Assembly: GCA_021158305.1 (NCBI GenBank)
Contig: JAGGUU010000066.1
Location: forward strand, 1 to 32,995
Origin: Candidatus Bathyarchaeota archaeon
GTDB taxonomy: Archaea > Thermoproteota > Bathyarchaeia > Bathyarchaeales > DTEX01
Length of the DNA stretch: 32,995 nt
Direction of reading: 5' to 3'
Numbering within the stretch: the stretch's first letter is position 1; each line of letters opens with the position of its first letter. Positions 24,863 to 32,995 of the stretch are shown here, in pieces. Made by a program: the position numbers and the translations under genes. The notes under the pieces were generated by a model. That model was not told the DNA's origin. It ran no database searches and saw only the letters and a program-made list of their open reading frames with translations.

Positions 24863-27800
24863 TTATGCCCTCTCTTTAAGAATTAATCTCGGAGAGATAC
24901 AGAGACTCATAAGCTCTTGGAGTAGAAGTTTAAAGGCGTATGAGACTTGAACAGGGGAGATCTTCGCCTTTTCTCCGCAGATTCTACAGACGTATTTTCG
25001 CTGCCTCATGTCATAATATGCGATGTAACCGCAGTTCTCACATACGTAAAGCGTGTATTTGTCTGATTCTTCTAGAAGCCTATCATGGAGCAGCATTGCT
25101 GCTCCATGCCCAATTAGGCAGTCTCGCTCCATCTCTCCGAATCTTAATCCTCCACCTCTAGCACGCCCCTCAGTTGGCTGCCTAGTTAACATCTGAACTT
25201 GACCTCTCGCCCTCGCGTGAATCTTGTCAGAAACCATGTGATGAAGCTTCTGATAATAGATTACTCCCATGAATATCTCGGCCTCATACTTCTCCCCTGT
25301 CACGCCATCATAGAGAACTTCTCGGCCGGTATAACTGAAGCCTAAGTCGATGAGCGCCTTCTTAAGCGCATTTCCCTTCACACCTGCAAATGGAGTTCCA
25401 TCGATTATTTTTCCTTGCGCTGCACCTACCTTTCCAGCGAGTGATTCTAAGAACTGACCGATAGTCATTCTGGACGGGAAGGCATGTGGATTTATTATGA
25501 TGTCAGGAACCATCCCGTCAACGCTGAAGGGCATATCTTCCTGGGGAACTATCATACCTATGACTCCTTTTTGGCCATGGCGAGAAGCAAATTTATCCCC
25601 TATTTCTGGGACACGTTCATCCCTCACTCTAACTTTAACGAGCTTGTTTCCCTCATTTGTTTCTGATAGAAAGACAGCGTCAACTATTCCCTTCTCTGAG
25701 GGCCTCATATTAACTGAGGAATCCCTCATACTTGGACCTCTTATTTCGAACTCTTTATATTCTTCGAGGAAACGCGGCGGACTGACCCGCCCTATAAGGA
25801 CGTCTCCTCCAGAGACTTCGGATTCAACACCGACTATGCCGTCCTCCTCTAGGAAGCGGTAATACTGCTCTCCGCGGTATCCTCGGATTCCAGGCTCCGG
25901 TATCTTAATCTCATCTCTTAATCCCCCTAAATAGTGGAGACATTCAGCCTCGTAAATCCTGTAGAAGGTCGACCGCGCAAGTCCCCTTTCTATAGAAGCC
26001 TTGTTAAATATTAGAGCATCCTCCATGTTATATCCTTCAAATGAAAGCACGGCTACTATGCAGTTTTGTCCGGAGGGACGGAGATTATAGCCTATAACCT
26101 CCATCGGCTTAGTCTGCACTATTGGCACTTGCGGGTAATGAAGTATGTGAGCGCGCGAATCGACTCTGAACGGAAAGTTTGACGCGTAAATGCCTAGAGC
26201 TTGCTTTGCCATTGCCGATTCATAGGAATTACGTGGAGATTGATTATGCTCAGCATATGGTATGAGAGAGGCACATATTCCAAGAATCGAATAGGGCGTT
26301 ATCTCTAGATGCGTATGCTCCGGGGTTACGTCTTTGGGATCAAGAGCTATCAGCGCGTTCTCCTCTTCTTCCGCATCCAAGTATTCGATGATGCCGCGTT
26401 TTATAAGGTCCTCCCACTTCCATTCTCCATTTTTAACCTTTTCTATCTCTTCAGGTCCTAACTTTGGCTTACCATTCTCGACAATTATAAGCGCTCGCCT
26501 AACTCTTCCCTCGTCGCAGTTCACATAAACTTCATCATTACTTCCATTAATCTTAGAGAAGTATGCAATGTTTATTTCAGAGGAGATCTCCCCTCTCCTT
26601 CTAGCTTCCCTTAATTCTTTCACAAGCTTGCGCGGAGAAACGTGATATCCGATTGGGCAGCCGTCGACGAAGACTTTAGCTCCGAAGAGCTTCAACTCTC
26701 CGCTTGCCTCAGCAAGCGGGACTACTCCTCTTTCATAGAGCATCCGTTTAACTTTTTCTGGGTCATAGCCTACTGAGATCACTGCTGAAAGAGCGAGATT
26801 CTTAACTAATCCGCAATTTGCGCCTTCAGGAGTTTCATTTGGACAGAGTCTGCCCCAATGGGTAGCGTGGAGATCGCGGGCTTCAAAGTTGGGCTGGCTT
26901 CGGCTGAGGGGGGATTGAAGTCTCCTAAGATGGCTGAAAGTAGATATCATATTAGTTCTGTCCAGAAGCTGCGTTATCCCTACGCGTCCCCTACCCCAAT
27001 TTCCGGTTGCAAGTGAGTGCTGAATCTTATCAGTAACTATTCCAGGCCTAACGGCTATTGATATGCCAAGCATTCTTCTTCTCGCACCCATTCTTTCCAG
27101 CTGGTACTTGATGTCGCGGCAGAGATTTCTGAATGCAACTCGGAATAGATCGGATAGCAGGGGACCAGCGAGCCTTAAGCGTTTATTCTTGAAATGATCT
27201 TTGTCATCCGGCTTCCGTCTTCCAAGCTTCAGTTCTATAGCTCGACGAGCCATTTCTCCTAAGAAGAAGGCTTTTTCTCTCCTCGACTCCTTAGTTCTCC
27301 CAATGTGGGGAAGAAGATTCTTGTCAATTATGTTTTCAGCTTTTACTAGACGATAACTTTTTATTTGACCATAGGCAGCCCTATTTCCAATATATAAGAG
27401 GGCGTCCTCAACCGTATCGACGCCTTCAGCGGCATCAAATGACGCTTCTAGCTCGCTTTGAACGGCCTCGTCAAGTGAGACTGCTTCAGCTATCTCTCTA
27501 TCCGATTCTAGACCGAGTGCTCTCATAAGTATAACGAACGGAATCTCCGTTGATATTCCAGGAACCGACACGTTTATGCGCCCATTGGATTTAATGCGTA
27601 ATTCAATCCTTGCCCTAAATCCTATGGTTGTGGAGAAAACTTTAGCCTCATATACCGGGCTAGCTCCACTCGTATCTATGTCTGTGAGAATACGATTCGG
27701 AGCTAAGTCCTCGATTGCCACAATTACTCGCTCAGAGCCGTTGATTATGAAGTATCCTCCCGGATCTAGTGGATCCTCTCCATGTCTTATTAGATCCTCC

Positions 27801-28234
27801 TCCGAAAGTCCAGAGAGGAGGCAAAACTTGGATTTCAGCATGACAGGCAAGTCACCAATGTAGACTAGCTCCTTTAAATCTGTGCGTTCTCTTCCATCTA
27901 TTATCGGCGTCATCTCCACGGATAAAGGCATGGCATACGTGAGATTTCTCAATCGAGCCTCCATGGGATATATCTCGTGACGTGTTCCGTCAACCTCAGT
28001 TACGTAGGGACCGTAGATCACATCGTTCTCAACTTCTCTAACTATGAAAACTCGACCAAACTTTATCTTGTATGGACCTTCTGGAACCTCTATGTCTATC
28101 CCGCCTACCTCATCAATAACTTGTTGAAGCCCATGCTCCACAAATTCATTATAGGAGTCCAGATGCTGTCTAACAAGTCCCTTCTCCTCAAACATCGCCT
28201 TTTGTATGAGGAATGCATCTTCTGGACTAATCAA
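24863..28234 (-). CDS. rpoB: DNA-directed RNA polymerase subunit B, unsplit
   Basis: The 1123-residue second-largest subunit is in one piece. The N-terminus LVRQHLDSYNEFVEHGL is the usual start. Conserved segments include GYFIINGSERVIVAIEDLAPN, ATHWGRLCPNETPEGANCGL, SFEGYNMEDALIFNKAS, GDKFASRHGQKGVIG (active-site side) and the C-terminal zinc motif CENCGY...CRICG. Start is TTG at 28234 behind GAGGTTGATATGAA. In many archaea a small rpoH gene precedes rpoB directly; no minus-strand ORF fits in the 261 bp upstream here. It forms the catalytic core together with rpoA. Confidence 0.98.
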   Translation of the reverse strand: MISPEDAFLIQKAMFEEKGLVRQHLDSYNEFVEHGLQQVIDEVGGIDIEVPEGPYKIKFGRVFIVREVENDVIYGPYVTEVDGTRHEIYPMEARLRNLTYAMPLSVEMTPIIDGRERTDLKELVYIGDLPVMLKSKFCLLSGLSEEDLIRHGEDPLDPGGYFIINGSERVIVAIEDLAPNRILTDIDTSGASPVYEAKVFSTTIGFRARIELRIKSNGRINVSVPGISTEIPFVILMRALGLESDREIAEAVSLDEAVQSELEASFDAAEGVDTVEDALLYIGNRAAYGQIKSYRLVKAENIIDKNLLPHIGRTKESRREKAFFLGEMARRAIELKLGRRKPDDKDHFKNKRLRLAGPLLSDLFRVAFRNLCRDIKYQLERMGARRRMLGISIAVRPGIVTDKIQHSLATGNWGRGRVGITQLLDRTNMISTFSHLRRLQSPLSRSQPNFEARDLHATHWGRLCPNETPEGANCGLVKNLALSAVISVGYDPEKVKRMLYERGVVPLAEASGELKLFGAKVFVDGCPIGYHVSPRKLVKELREARRRGEISSEINIAYFSKINGSNDEVYVNCDEGRVRRALIIVENGKPKLGPEEIEKVKNGEWKWEDLIKRGIIEYLDAEEEENALIALDPKDVTPEHTHLEITPYSILGICASLIPYAEHNQSPRNSYESAMAKQALGIYASNFPFRVDSRAHILHYPQVPIVQTKPMEVIGYNLRPSGQNCIVAVLSFEGYNMEDALIFNKASIERGLARSTFYRIYEAECLHYLGGLRDEIKIPEPGIRGYRGEQYYRFLEEDGIVGVESEVSGGDVLIGRVSPPRFLEEYKEFEIRGPSMRDSSVNMRPSEKGIVDAVFLSETNEGNKLVKVRVRDERVPEIGDKFASRHGQKGVIGMIVPQEDMPFSVDGMVPDIIINPHAFPSRMTIGQFLESLAGKVGAAQGKIIDGTPFAGVKGNALKKALIDLGFSYTGREVLYDGVTGEKYEAEIFMGVIYYQKLHHMVSDKIHARARGQVQMLTRQPTEGRARGGGLRFGEMERDCLIGHGAAMLLHDRLLEESDKYTLYVCENCGYIAYYDMRQRKYVCRICGEKAKISPVQVSYAFKLLLQELMSLCISPRLILKERA

Positions 28235-28278
28235 TTCATATCAACCTCTTCAAGCAGTCTCGATTAGACTTCACCCTC

Positions 28279-28306
28279 AGAGAGATGAGATCTTCTCCAT
28301 CTCTCT
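28279..28306 (-). promoter_or_regulatory. Inverted repeat in the leader of rpoB
   Basis: AGAGAGATG (28279-28287) and CATCTCTCT (28298-28306) are a perfect 9-bp inverted repeat with a 10-nt loop, located 45-72 bp upstream of the rpoB start. In RNA it would form a hairpin in the 5' leader; in DNA it could be a palindromic operator. TATA-like boxes on the minus strand lie further upstream (TTTATAAG about 28441-28450, TTAAATATGC about 28402-28413) and one just behind it (CCTTTTATTTACC about 28309-28321). Function is not known. Confidence 0.45.
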
Positions 28307-28495
28307 TCGGTAAATAAAAGGATATTGAACAGACATTATCGGCGTTTTTCGCCATATTTATGGAGCATCCCCTTCCTTTAGGCTTCACAAAGTAACGAAA
28401 GCGCATATTTAAGGATTACTTTAAGGTATTCATAAGCGAACTTATAAATGTATTTTGGCAATCTTCACGATATCTCGTTTCTCTTTAAATCTTTT

Positions 28496-29497
28496 CTAAA
28501 TTGAAAATGCTGTTTCCTTCATCACCGTTAATATATCATTCAGAACAGCTGAGACCGTCTCTTCTCCGGCGCCGTGACCTATCAACGTGATCTCCCTTGC
28601 CAAGTCTGTCTCTATATGAATGGCATTCAGTGTTCCATGGACACATAGTGGATGATTTATCGGAACAAGCTTTGGAGACACTTCTATATGCTTATCGATC
28701 ATGCTGATGAGCTTTATGGCGAATTTTGACTTCTTGGCTAGGCTTATAGCTTCTGGAGTAACCCTTCTTATTCCCGTTCTTTTAACATCCTCAAATTTTA
28801 CGTTCCTATTCATTAATGCGTTTGCGAGGATCACTGCTTTGCAGGCCGCATCTATTCCGTCAACATCATATGATGGATCACGTTCAGTGAGGCCTCTTTC
28901 CCGCGCTTCCTTTAAGGCTAGTTCGAAGCTTGTTCCTTCAAAGTACATTCTTGAAAGGATATAATTTGTTGTTCCGTTTAGTATTCCCACTATTCTTCGT
29001 ATCGCGTCTCCTTGGAGACATCTTCTAACGAGAGAGAAGACTGGTACTGCTCCCGCAACTGTGCCTTCGTAGAGAAGAAAACAATCATTCTTCTCAGCTA
29101 GGCTTGTAAGTTCTTTCAAGGCCACGACGAGCGGTCCCTTATTCGATGTGACTACGTGAATCCCCTTTTTAAGAGCCGCTTTTATGAAAGAAAGACCTGG
29201 CTCTCCATCATTGATATTTGTAGGAGTTACCTCGACCATTAAGTCTGCTTCTCCCTTCTCAATGATCTCCTCGGTTGATCCTCCTTCTCTGTATTTTCCA
29301 GAGTATTCTGATAGCCTCTTCACGCAGCTGAGCCTTTCGAGATCAAGCCCCTTTGAATCGTATAAGTAGCCTTTGCTATCTGAGACGCCGATAACCTTGA
29401 AGCTCGCATCCACATTCCTTATAAGGTCTATCTTTTTGTAAAATGCTCTCACAAGTTTTTTGCCAATGAATCCGAAACCAACAATTATGACGTTCAA
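28496..29497 (-). CDS. hom: Homoserine dehydrogenase
   Basis: The 333-residue protein has the NAD(P)-binding GFGFIGKKL at the N-terminus, VEVTPTNINDGEPGLSF, SNKGPLV near 118, EGTVAGAVPVFSLVRRCL, GILNGTTNYILSRM and DVDGIDAACKAVILA, all characteristic of homoserine dehydrogenase. The enzyme reduces aspartate semialdehyde to homoserine, the branch to threonine, isoleucine and methionine. It lacks a C-terminal ACT domain; the separate ACT protein gene 19 bp upstream may supply regulation. The start is TTG with GGGGAACAAGG upstream. Last gene of the ilvD-ACT-hom operon. Confidence 0.96.
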   Translation of the reverse strand: MNVIIVGFGFIGKKLVRAFYKKIDLIRNVDASFKVIGVSDSKGYLYDSKGLDLERLSCVKRLSEYSGKYREGGSTEEIIEKGEADLMVEVTPTNINDGEPGLSFIKAALKKGIHVVTSNKGPLVVALKELTSLAEKNDCFLLYEGTVAGAVPVFSLVRRCLQGDAIRRIVGILNGTTNYILSRMYFEGTSFELALKEARERGLTERDPSYDVDGIDAACKAVILANALMNRNVKFEDVKRTGIRRVTPEAISLAKKSKFAIKLISMIDKHIEVSPKLVPINHPLCVHGTLNAIHIETDLAREITLIGHGAGEETVSAVLNDILTVMKETAFSI

Positions 29498-29516
29498 CCT
29501 TGTTCCCCTGCTTCCG

Positions 29517-29987
29517 CTATATTGGGAGTATTATGAGTGAGCCTTCTGATTCCGCTACTCTTCTAAGATTCTCCAATGTTTCGTCAAGAAGATCAGTTGG
29601 AACTTCGATCTCAAGCTTCAAGCATGCATCTTTTGATGTTAGAGCTGAAGCCTCAAATCCCACAATCTTCGCGTTTCTTAATCCTTCCTGGATAACGCGT
29701 TTCAAATCAGCCTTGCCCACTAAAATAGCTGTGATATGAACTGTCTCAACAATTTCCTCAGCCTTGATTATTGTAACTTCCATCTTTCTTAAGTCATCGA
29801 TTGTTTTCTGCATATTCCATCGTGAGGGAAAGTCAACTACAAGGCTGACTGGGACGAATCCTGCCGAGGGATTCTCACGTTCATGAATTATGGAGATTAT
29901 GTTTCCGCCGTTCTTCGCGATCGGCTTGAGAGCTTTAAGAAGCTGCCCAGGCCTATCGGCCAATCCGATCGTTAAGTCAAACTTCAA
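29517..29987 (-). CDS. ACT-domain regulatory protein (probable homoserine dehydrogenase regulator)
   Basis: The 156-residue protein consists of two ACT-like units. The first starts KFDLTIGLADRPGQLLKALKPIA with NGGNIISIIHER (classic beta-alpha-beta with Gly loop). The second, from about residue 83 (VHITAILVGKADLKRVIQ), shows the same fold rhythm and ends SLIILPI. ACT domains bind amino acids and mediate feedback control. Its place between ilvD (20 bp) and hom (19 bp), with hom lacking its own ACT domain, suggests it is the allosteric subunit of homoserine dehydrogenase; such pairing is known in some methanogens. TTG start follows a strong GGAGGAATAG. Confidence 0.85.
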   Translation of the reverse strand: MKFDLTIGLADRPGQLLKALKPIAKNGGNIISIIHERENPSAGFVPVSLVVDFPSRWNMQKTIDDLRKMEVTIIKAEEIVETVHITAILVGKADLKRVIQEGLRNAKIVGFEASALTSKDACLKLEIEVPTDLLDETLENLRRVAESEGSLIILPI

Positions 29988-30007
29988 GGTCTATTCCTCC
30001 TACGCCT

Positions 30008-31678
30008 TTAGGGAACTCTGAAAGTTCCACCTTTATCAGCTGATTGTACAAGGAAGGAGTATCTGCGCAGGTATCCTTTATCGATCTTTGGCGGCTTAGG
30101 CTTCCATCCTGAAAGCCTCCGCCTCATTTCTTCTCTATCTATCTCTACATTGAGTGATCTCTTGGGAACATCAATGCTTATTACATCGCCGTCTTTCACT
30201 ACGGCTATAGGGCCCCCAGCCGCCGCCTCTGGAGATATATGCCCTATGCATAAGCCTCTCGTTGCTCCTGAAAATCTTCCATCAGTTAATAATGCAACAG
30301 ACTCGATTAGACCCATACCAGCTATGGCGGCTGTTGGGGAGAGCATCTCCCTCATTCCAGGGCCTCCTTTAGGTCCTTCATATCGAATAATAATCACGTC
30401 TCCATCGTTGATCTCCTTGTTCAAGATGGCTTCCATGGCTTCTTCTTCGGAGTCGAAGACTCTTGCCGGTCCTCTATGAGTTAGCATCTTAGGCGGAACA
30501 GCCGTAACTTTGAGCACGGCGCCGTTCGGCGCCAGGTTTCCTTTAAGCACGGCTATTCCACCCTGCTTATGGATTGGATTATCAAGTGGACGTATGACCT
30601 CCCAGTCATAGATAACGGCATCTCTAATATTCTCCCATACTGAGCGGCCGGTTACTGTTACGGCATCTAGATGGAGATTGTCCTTTAGAACCTTCATTAC
30701 CGCTGGGATTCCGCCTGCCGCTTCAAGCTCGGCTAAATCATGCGGTCCAGCCGGCCTCATATCACATATGTGTGGAGTTCTTCTCGCGATCTCGTCGAAA
30801 ATCTCAAGGGGCAAGGAGACCCCAGCTTCATTAGCTATAGCCGTTAAGTGCAGAATGGCGTTGGTTGATCCTCCGAGAGCCATATCCACGGTTATAGCAT
30901 TCTCAAATGCTTCTCGTGTTAGGATATCTGAGGGCTTGAGATCCTCCTTAACCATTTGAACGATTCTTTCTCCACTCTTTTTTGCTATCCTAGCCTTTTG
31001 AGACGAGACTGCAAGTGACGATGCGCATCCAGGAAGCGAGAGACCTATGGATTCAGCTATGCAAGCCATAGTATTCGCGGTGTACATTCCATTACATGAT
31101 CCGCTACCTGGGAAGGCTCTATCCTCTATTCTCTTCAGCTCCTCTTCGGTCATTTTTCCAGCCGTTACTTCGCCTACTGCTTCGAAAATCGCAGTTACGT
31201 CAACCTTTCTTCCCTTATATATCCCGGAGAGCATGGGGCCTCCGGTTACCACAATCGATGGAATGTTAAGTCTAGCCGCAGCCATCATCATTCCGGGAGT
31301 TATCTTGTCGCAGTTGGTGAGTAAAACTAGCCCATCAAACCTGTTCGCTTCAGCGACGACTTCGATCGAATCTGCAATTATCTCCCTTGAAGGCAGGGAA
31401 TAATGCATGCCTACGTGCCCCATCGCTATTCCGTCACAGATGGCTATCGTATTAAACTCGAATGGGACTCCGCCCGCTGATCGAACACCCGCCTTAACAT
31501 ATTCCACGAGCCTATTGAGATGCATATGGCCTGGAACAGTCTCGGCGAAGCTATTAGCGATGCCTATGAAGGGTTTATCAAAATCCTCGTCTGTAACTCC
31601 TAGGCATTTCCATATGCTCCTTTGAGGAGCTCTTTCAATTCCACGCTTAACAACGTCGCTTCTCAATGTGAACCCCAC
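30008..31678 (-). CDS. ilvD: Dihydroxy-acid dehydratase
   Basis: The 556-residue IlvD/Edd-family enzyme has the Fe-S and Mg-binding signatures: [63 protein letters not shown] and [20 protein letters not shown]. It dehydrates 2,3-dihydroxy-isovalerate and -methylvalerate in valine, leucine and isoleucine synthesis. Some archaeal members also dehydrate gluconate, but the amino-acid neighbours favour the biosynthetic role. The GTG at 31678 has no SD, while a TATA-like AAAAAGTTTAAGAGT lies ~25 bp before it, so the mRNA may be leaderless. An internal TTG (MRSDVVKRG) is the alternative and matches the usual family N-terminus. Confidence 0.97.
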   Translation of the reverse strand: MGFTLRSDVVKRGIERAPQRSIWKCLGVTDEDFDKPFIGIANSFAETVPGHMHLNRLVEYVKAGVRSAGGVPFEFNTIAICDGIAMGHVGMHYSLPSREIIADSIEVVAEANRFDGLVLLTNCDKITPGMMMAAARLNIPSIVVTGGPMLSGIYKGRKVDVTAIFEAVGEVTAGKMTEEELKRIEDRAFPGSGSCNGMYTANTMACIAESIGLSLPGCASSLAVSSQKARIAKKSGERIVQMVKEDLKPSDILTREAFENAITVDMALGGSTNAILHLTAIANEAGVSLPLEIFDEIARRTPHICDMRPAGPHDLAELEAAGGIPAVMKVLKDNLHLDAVTVTGRSVWENIRDAVIYDWEVIRPLDNPIHKQGGIAVLKGNLAPNGAVLKVTAVPPKMLTHRGPARVFDSEEEAMEAILNKEINDGDVIIIRYEGPKGGPGMREMLSPTAAIAGMGLIESVALLTDGRFSGATRGLCIGHISPEAAAGGPIAVVKDGDVISIDVPKRSLNVEIDREEMRRRLSGWKPKPPKIDKGYLRRYSFLVQSADKGGTFRVP

Positions 31679-31696
31679 AACTTCTTTTATTGTAAA

Positions 31697-31711
31697 CTCT
31701 TAAACTTTTTG
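31697..31711 (-). promoter_or_regulatory. TATA-like promoter of ilvD operon (possible leaderless start)
   Basis: On the minus strand AAAAAGTTTAAGAGT is centred about 25 bp before the GTG start of ilvD, the standard TATA-to-start-of-transcription distance in archaea. There is no Shine-Dalgarno sequence before the GTG. Together this suggests a leaderless ilvD-ACT-hom transcript. Confidence 0.45.
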
Positions 31712-31770
31712 GCTTCAGAGTCTATTTGAAATATTGCGAATTCATTCTGGGAGAAGCTAGTGATCCAAAA

Positions 31771-31784
31771 GGCTTTTATACAAC
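31771..31784 (+). promoter_or_regulatory. Candidate BRE/TATA box of the isopropylmalate-synthase-family gene
   Basis: CCAAAAGGCTTTTATACAAC contains a purine-rich BRE-like part followed by CTTTTATA, about 80 bp before the TTG start at 31860. Transcription would begin near 31805 and give a ~55-nt leader. It is the best TATA candidate in the 181-bp divergent space on this strand. Confidence 0.45.
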
Positions 31785-31859
31785 ATTGTCGTGTTTTGAT
31801 GATTTGAGGTTGCTGAAAAATGGGGTATCGTTTTATCGAATAGATTCGCGGAGAAGATC

Positions 31860-32995
31860 TTGATTTTTGACACTACACTGAGAGACGGCGAGCAAATGCC
31901 CGGAGTCTCTTTAACCCCAGAGAAGAAATTGAAGATAGCGAGGAAACTCGATGATCTCGGAGTGAATGTGATTGAAGCTGGATTCGCAGCAGCGTCTCCA
32001 GGCGAGATGGAAGCTATAACTCTAATATCCAAGGAGAATCTTAAAGCCGAGATCTGCAGCTTCGCCAGGGGAGTGAAGAAAGATATAGATGCTGTTGCAG
32101 AGAGCGGGGCAGACTCCGTGTTTCTCGTGATTCCATCATCAGATCTTCATATAAGGTATAAGCTGGGGAAGACAAGGAATGAAATCTTAGATTTAACGTC
32201 TCGAAGCATCAGATACGCGAAGGATCTTGGGCTTATCGTTGAGTTTGGGCTTGAAGACTCAACTAGGGCAGATACGGAGTTCATTAAGAAAATGATAAGC
32301 GAAGCCGTGTCTGCTGGAGCTGACAGAGTTACACCATGTGATACGGTAGGCGTTTTAACCCCGGAGAAGTCGTATGAGTTCTATTCTGAACTGAGAGAGG
32401 CTTTTCCAGACGTGACTCTTGGAGTTCACAGTCATGATGACTTTGGAATGGCCGTTGCGAACTCCATAGCTGCTCTTAAGGCTGGTGCGGATGAAGTTCA
32501 CGTCACAGTGAACGGTTTGGGTGAGAGAGCTGGAAATGCGGCTTTAGAGGAGGTTATAGTCTCGCTGAAGCTTCTCTATAATGTTGAAACCTCCATAAAA
32601 ACAGAGAAAATCTATGACGCTTCCCTTTTAATCTCAAGACTGACTAACACGCCTATTCAGCCGAATAAGGCAATAGTTGGAGAAAACGCATTTGTCCACG
32701 AATCCGGAATACATACGCACGCCATCCTTTCGGAGCCCTCAACATATGAGCCTATACCTCCGGAGATCGTTGGAAGAAAAAGAAGACTCGCAGTTGGAAA
32801 ACATGCTGGTTCACGTGGAATAAAGGCGGCTCTTGAGGAGATGGGACTCTATCCAGACGAGAAGCAATTATTGGAGATCTTCAATAGAGTGAAGGCATTA
32901 GGGGATAAGGGGAAACTCATCACCGACGCTGACTTGTATGCTATAGCTGAATCCGTGATGGATCTTCCAGCAAATAAAGTCATCGAGCTTGAAGA
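31860..32995 (+). CDS. 2-isopropylmalate / citramalate synthase-family enzyme (3' truncated)
   Basis: This gene is absent from the ORF track because it runs off the right edge. The frame reads IFDTTLRDGEQMPGVSL from the TTG at 31860, with GGAGAAGATC directly before it; no ATG or GTG lies upstream before the TGA at 31800. Motifs: AGFAAASPGEMEAI, EICSFARGVKKDID, DTVGVLTPEKS, HSHDDFGMAVANS (metal-binding His pair), VNGLGERAGNAALEEV and NKAIVGENAFVHESGIH. These define the DRE-TIM LeuA/CimA/homocitrate synthase family, condensing acetyl-CoA with a 2-oxo acid. With ilvD next door, leucine (LeuA) or isoleucine via citramalate (CimA) is likely. About 379 residues are visible; the missing C-terminal regulatory domain would normally be needed to judge feedback type. 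Confidence 0.93.
   Translation, partial: MIFDTTLRDGEQMPGVSLTPEKKLKIARKLDDLGVNVIEAGFAAASPGEMEAITLISKENLKAEICSFARGVKKDIDAVAESGADSVFLVIPSSDLHIRYKLGKTRNEILDLTSRSIRYAKDLGLIVEFGLEDSTRADTEFIKKMISEAVSAGADRVTPCDTVGVLTPEKSYEFYSELREAFPDVTLGVHSHDDFGMAVANSIAALKAGADEVHVTVNGLGERAGNAALEEVIVSLKLLYNVETSIKTEKIYDASLLISRLTNTPIQPNKAIVGENAFVHESGIHTHAILSEPSTYEPIPPEIVGRKRRLAVGKHAGSRGIKAALEEMGLYPDEKQLLEIFNRVKALGDKGKLITDADLYAIAESVMDLPANKVIELE

Noticed and set aside
27977-28267. 96-aa plus-strand ORF over the rpoB start region, tested as a possible rpoH
   Set aside because: It is on the wrong strand, overlaps the conserved RpoB N-terminus and has no RpoH/Rpb5 motif.
31757-32032. 91-aa minus-strand ORF at the right end
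   Set aside because: It is the antisense shadow of the isopropylmalate/citramalate synthase-family gene, whose motifs on the plus strand are clear.
1-32995. Search for CRISPR arrays, insertion sequences, prophage or defence islands
   Set aside because: No regularly spaced repeats, transposase, integrase or known defence proteins are seen; nearly all genes are housekeeping or metabolic.

Overview
The window is a compact, gene-dense piece of an archaeal chromosome. The archaeal assignment rests on a group II chaperonin (thermosome), archaeal-type RNA polymerase subunits RpoB and RpoA, eL30, archaeal NusA with only two KH domains, uS12 of archaeal type, an SmAP3-like LSm protein, a TrmB regulator, a PAC2 protein and a DUF2095 protein. 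AT-rich TATA-like elements precede several genes, and many starts are TTG or GTG behind GGAGGTGA-like sites. RpoA is one continuous chain (A' and A'' not split) and RpoB is also unsplit. This points to the TACK side of the archaea (Thaumarchaeota/Aigarchaeota-like lineages and relatives) rather than Euryarchaeota or classical Crenarchaeota, but I cannot name the lineage from this alone.

Layout. 1-488: C-terminal part of a MobB-like protein with an Fe-S domain, cut by the left edge. 561-1418 (-): EamA/DMT transporter. 1579-2559 (+): unrecognised, probably TIM-barrel protein. 2613-4268 (-): thermosome subunit, divergent from a winged-HTH regulator at 4383-4841 (+). 5063-5809 (+): PAC2 proteasome-assembly-like protein. 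5810-6174: gene-free, with T-rich probable terminators. 6175-7956 (-): sugar-nucleotidyltransferase followed by SmAP3-like LSm. 8073-8417 (+): DUF2095. 8555-11094 (+): membrane-anchored coiled-coil protein, TrmB regulator, small helical protein. 11171-11353 (+): 2[4Fe-4S] ferredoxin, nearly touching a convergent histone-deacetylase-family gene (11356-12441, -). 12563-13933 (+): adenylosuccinate lyase. 14031-16038 (+): two-gene ABC exporter. 16110-19079 (-): kdgK, an Eda-type KDPG aldolase fused to a VOC domain, then MptA/FolE2. 19246-19707 (+): unknown soluble protein. 19758-28234 (-): rpoB-rpoA-rpl30e-nusA-rps12. 28496-31678 (-): ilvD, a two-ACT regulator and homoserine dehydrogenase in a tight operon. 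31860-end (+): 2-isopropylmalate/citramalate synthase-family gene, cut by the right edge and absent from the ORF track.

The genes fall into informational (RNAP/ribosomal), proteostasis (thermosome and its candidate regulator, PAC2), amino-acid biosynthesis (aspartate and branched-chain families), and sugar-acid catabolism (KDG kinase plus KDPG aldolase) groups. I saw no CRISPR array, insertion sequence, prophage, tRNA or rRNA. The most unusual items are the aldolase-VOC fusion with an altered metal-ligand position, the bacterial-looking kdgK-eda pair, the winged-HTH gene sharing a promoter region with the thermosome, the membrane coiled-coil/TrmB neighbourhood, and the RNAP cluster that lacks rpoH and rps7. 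None of these amounts to a clearly new defence or mobile system.
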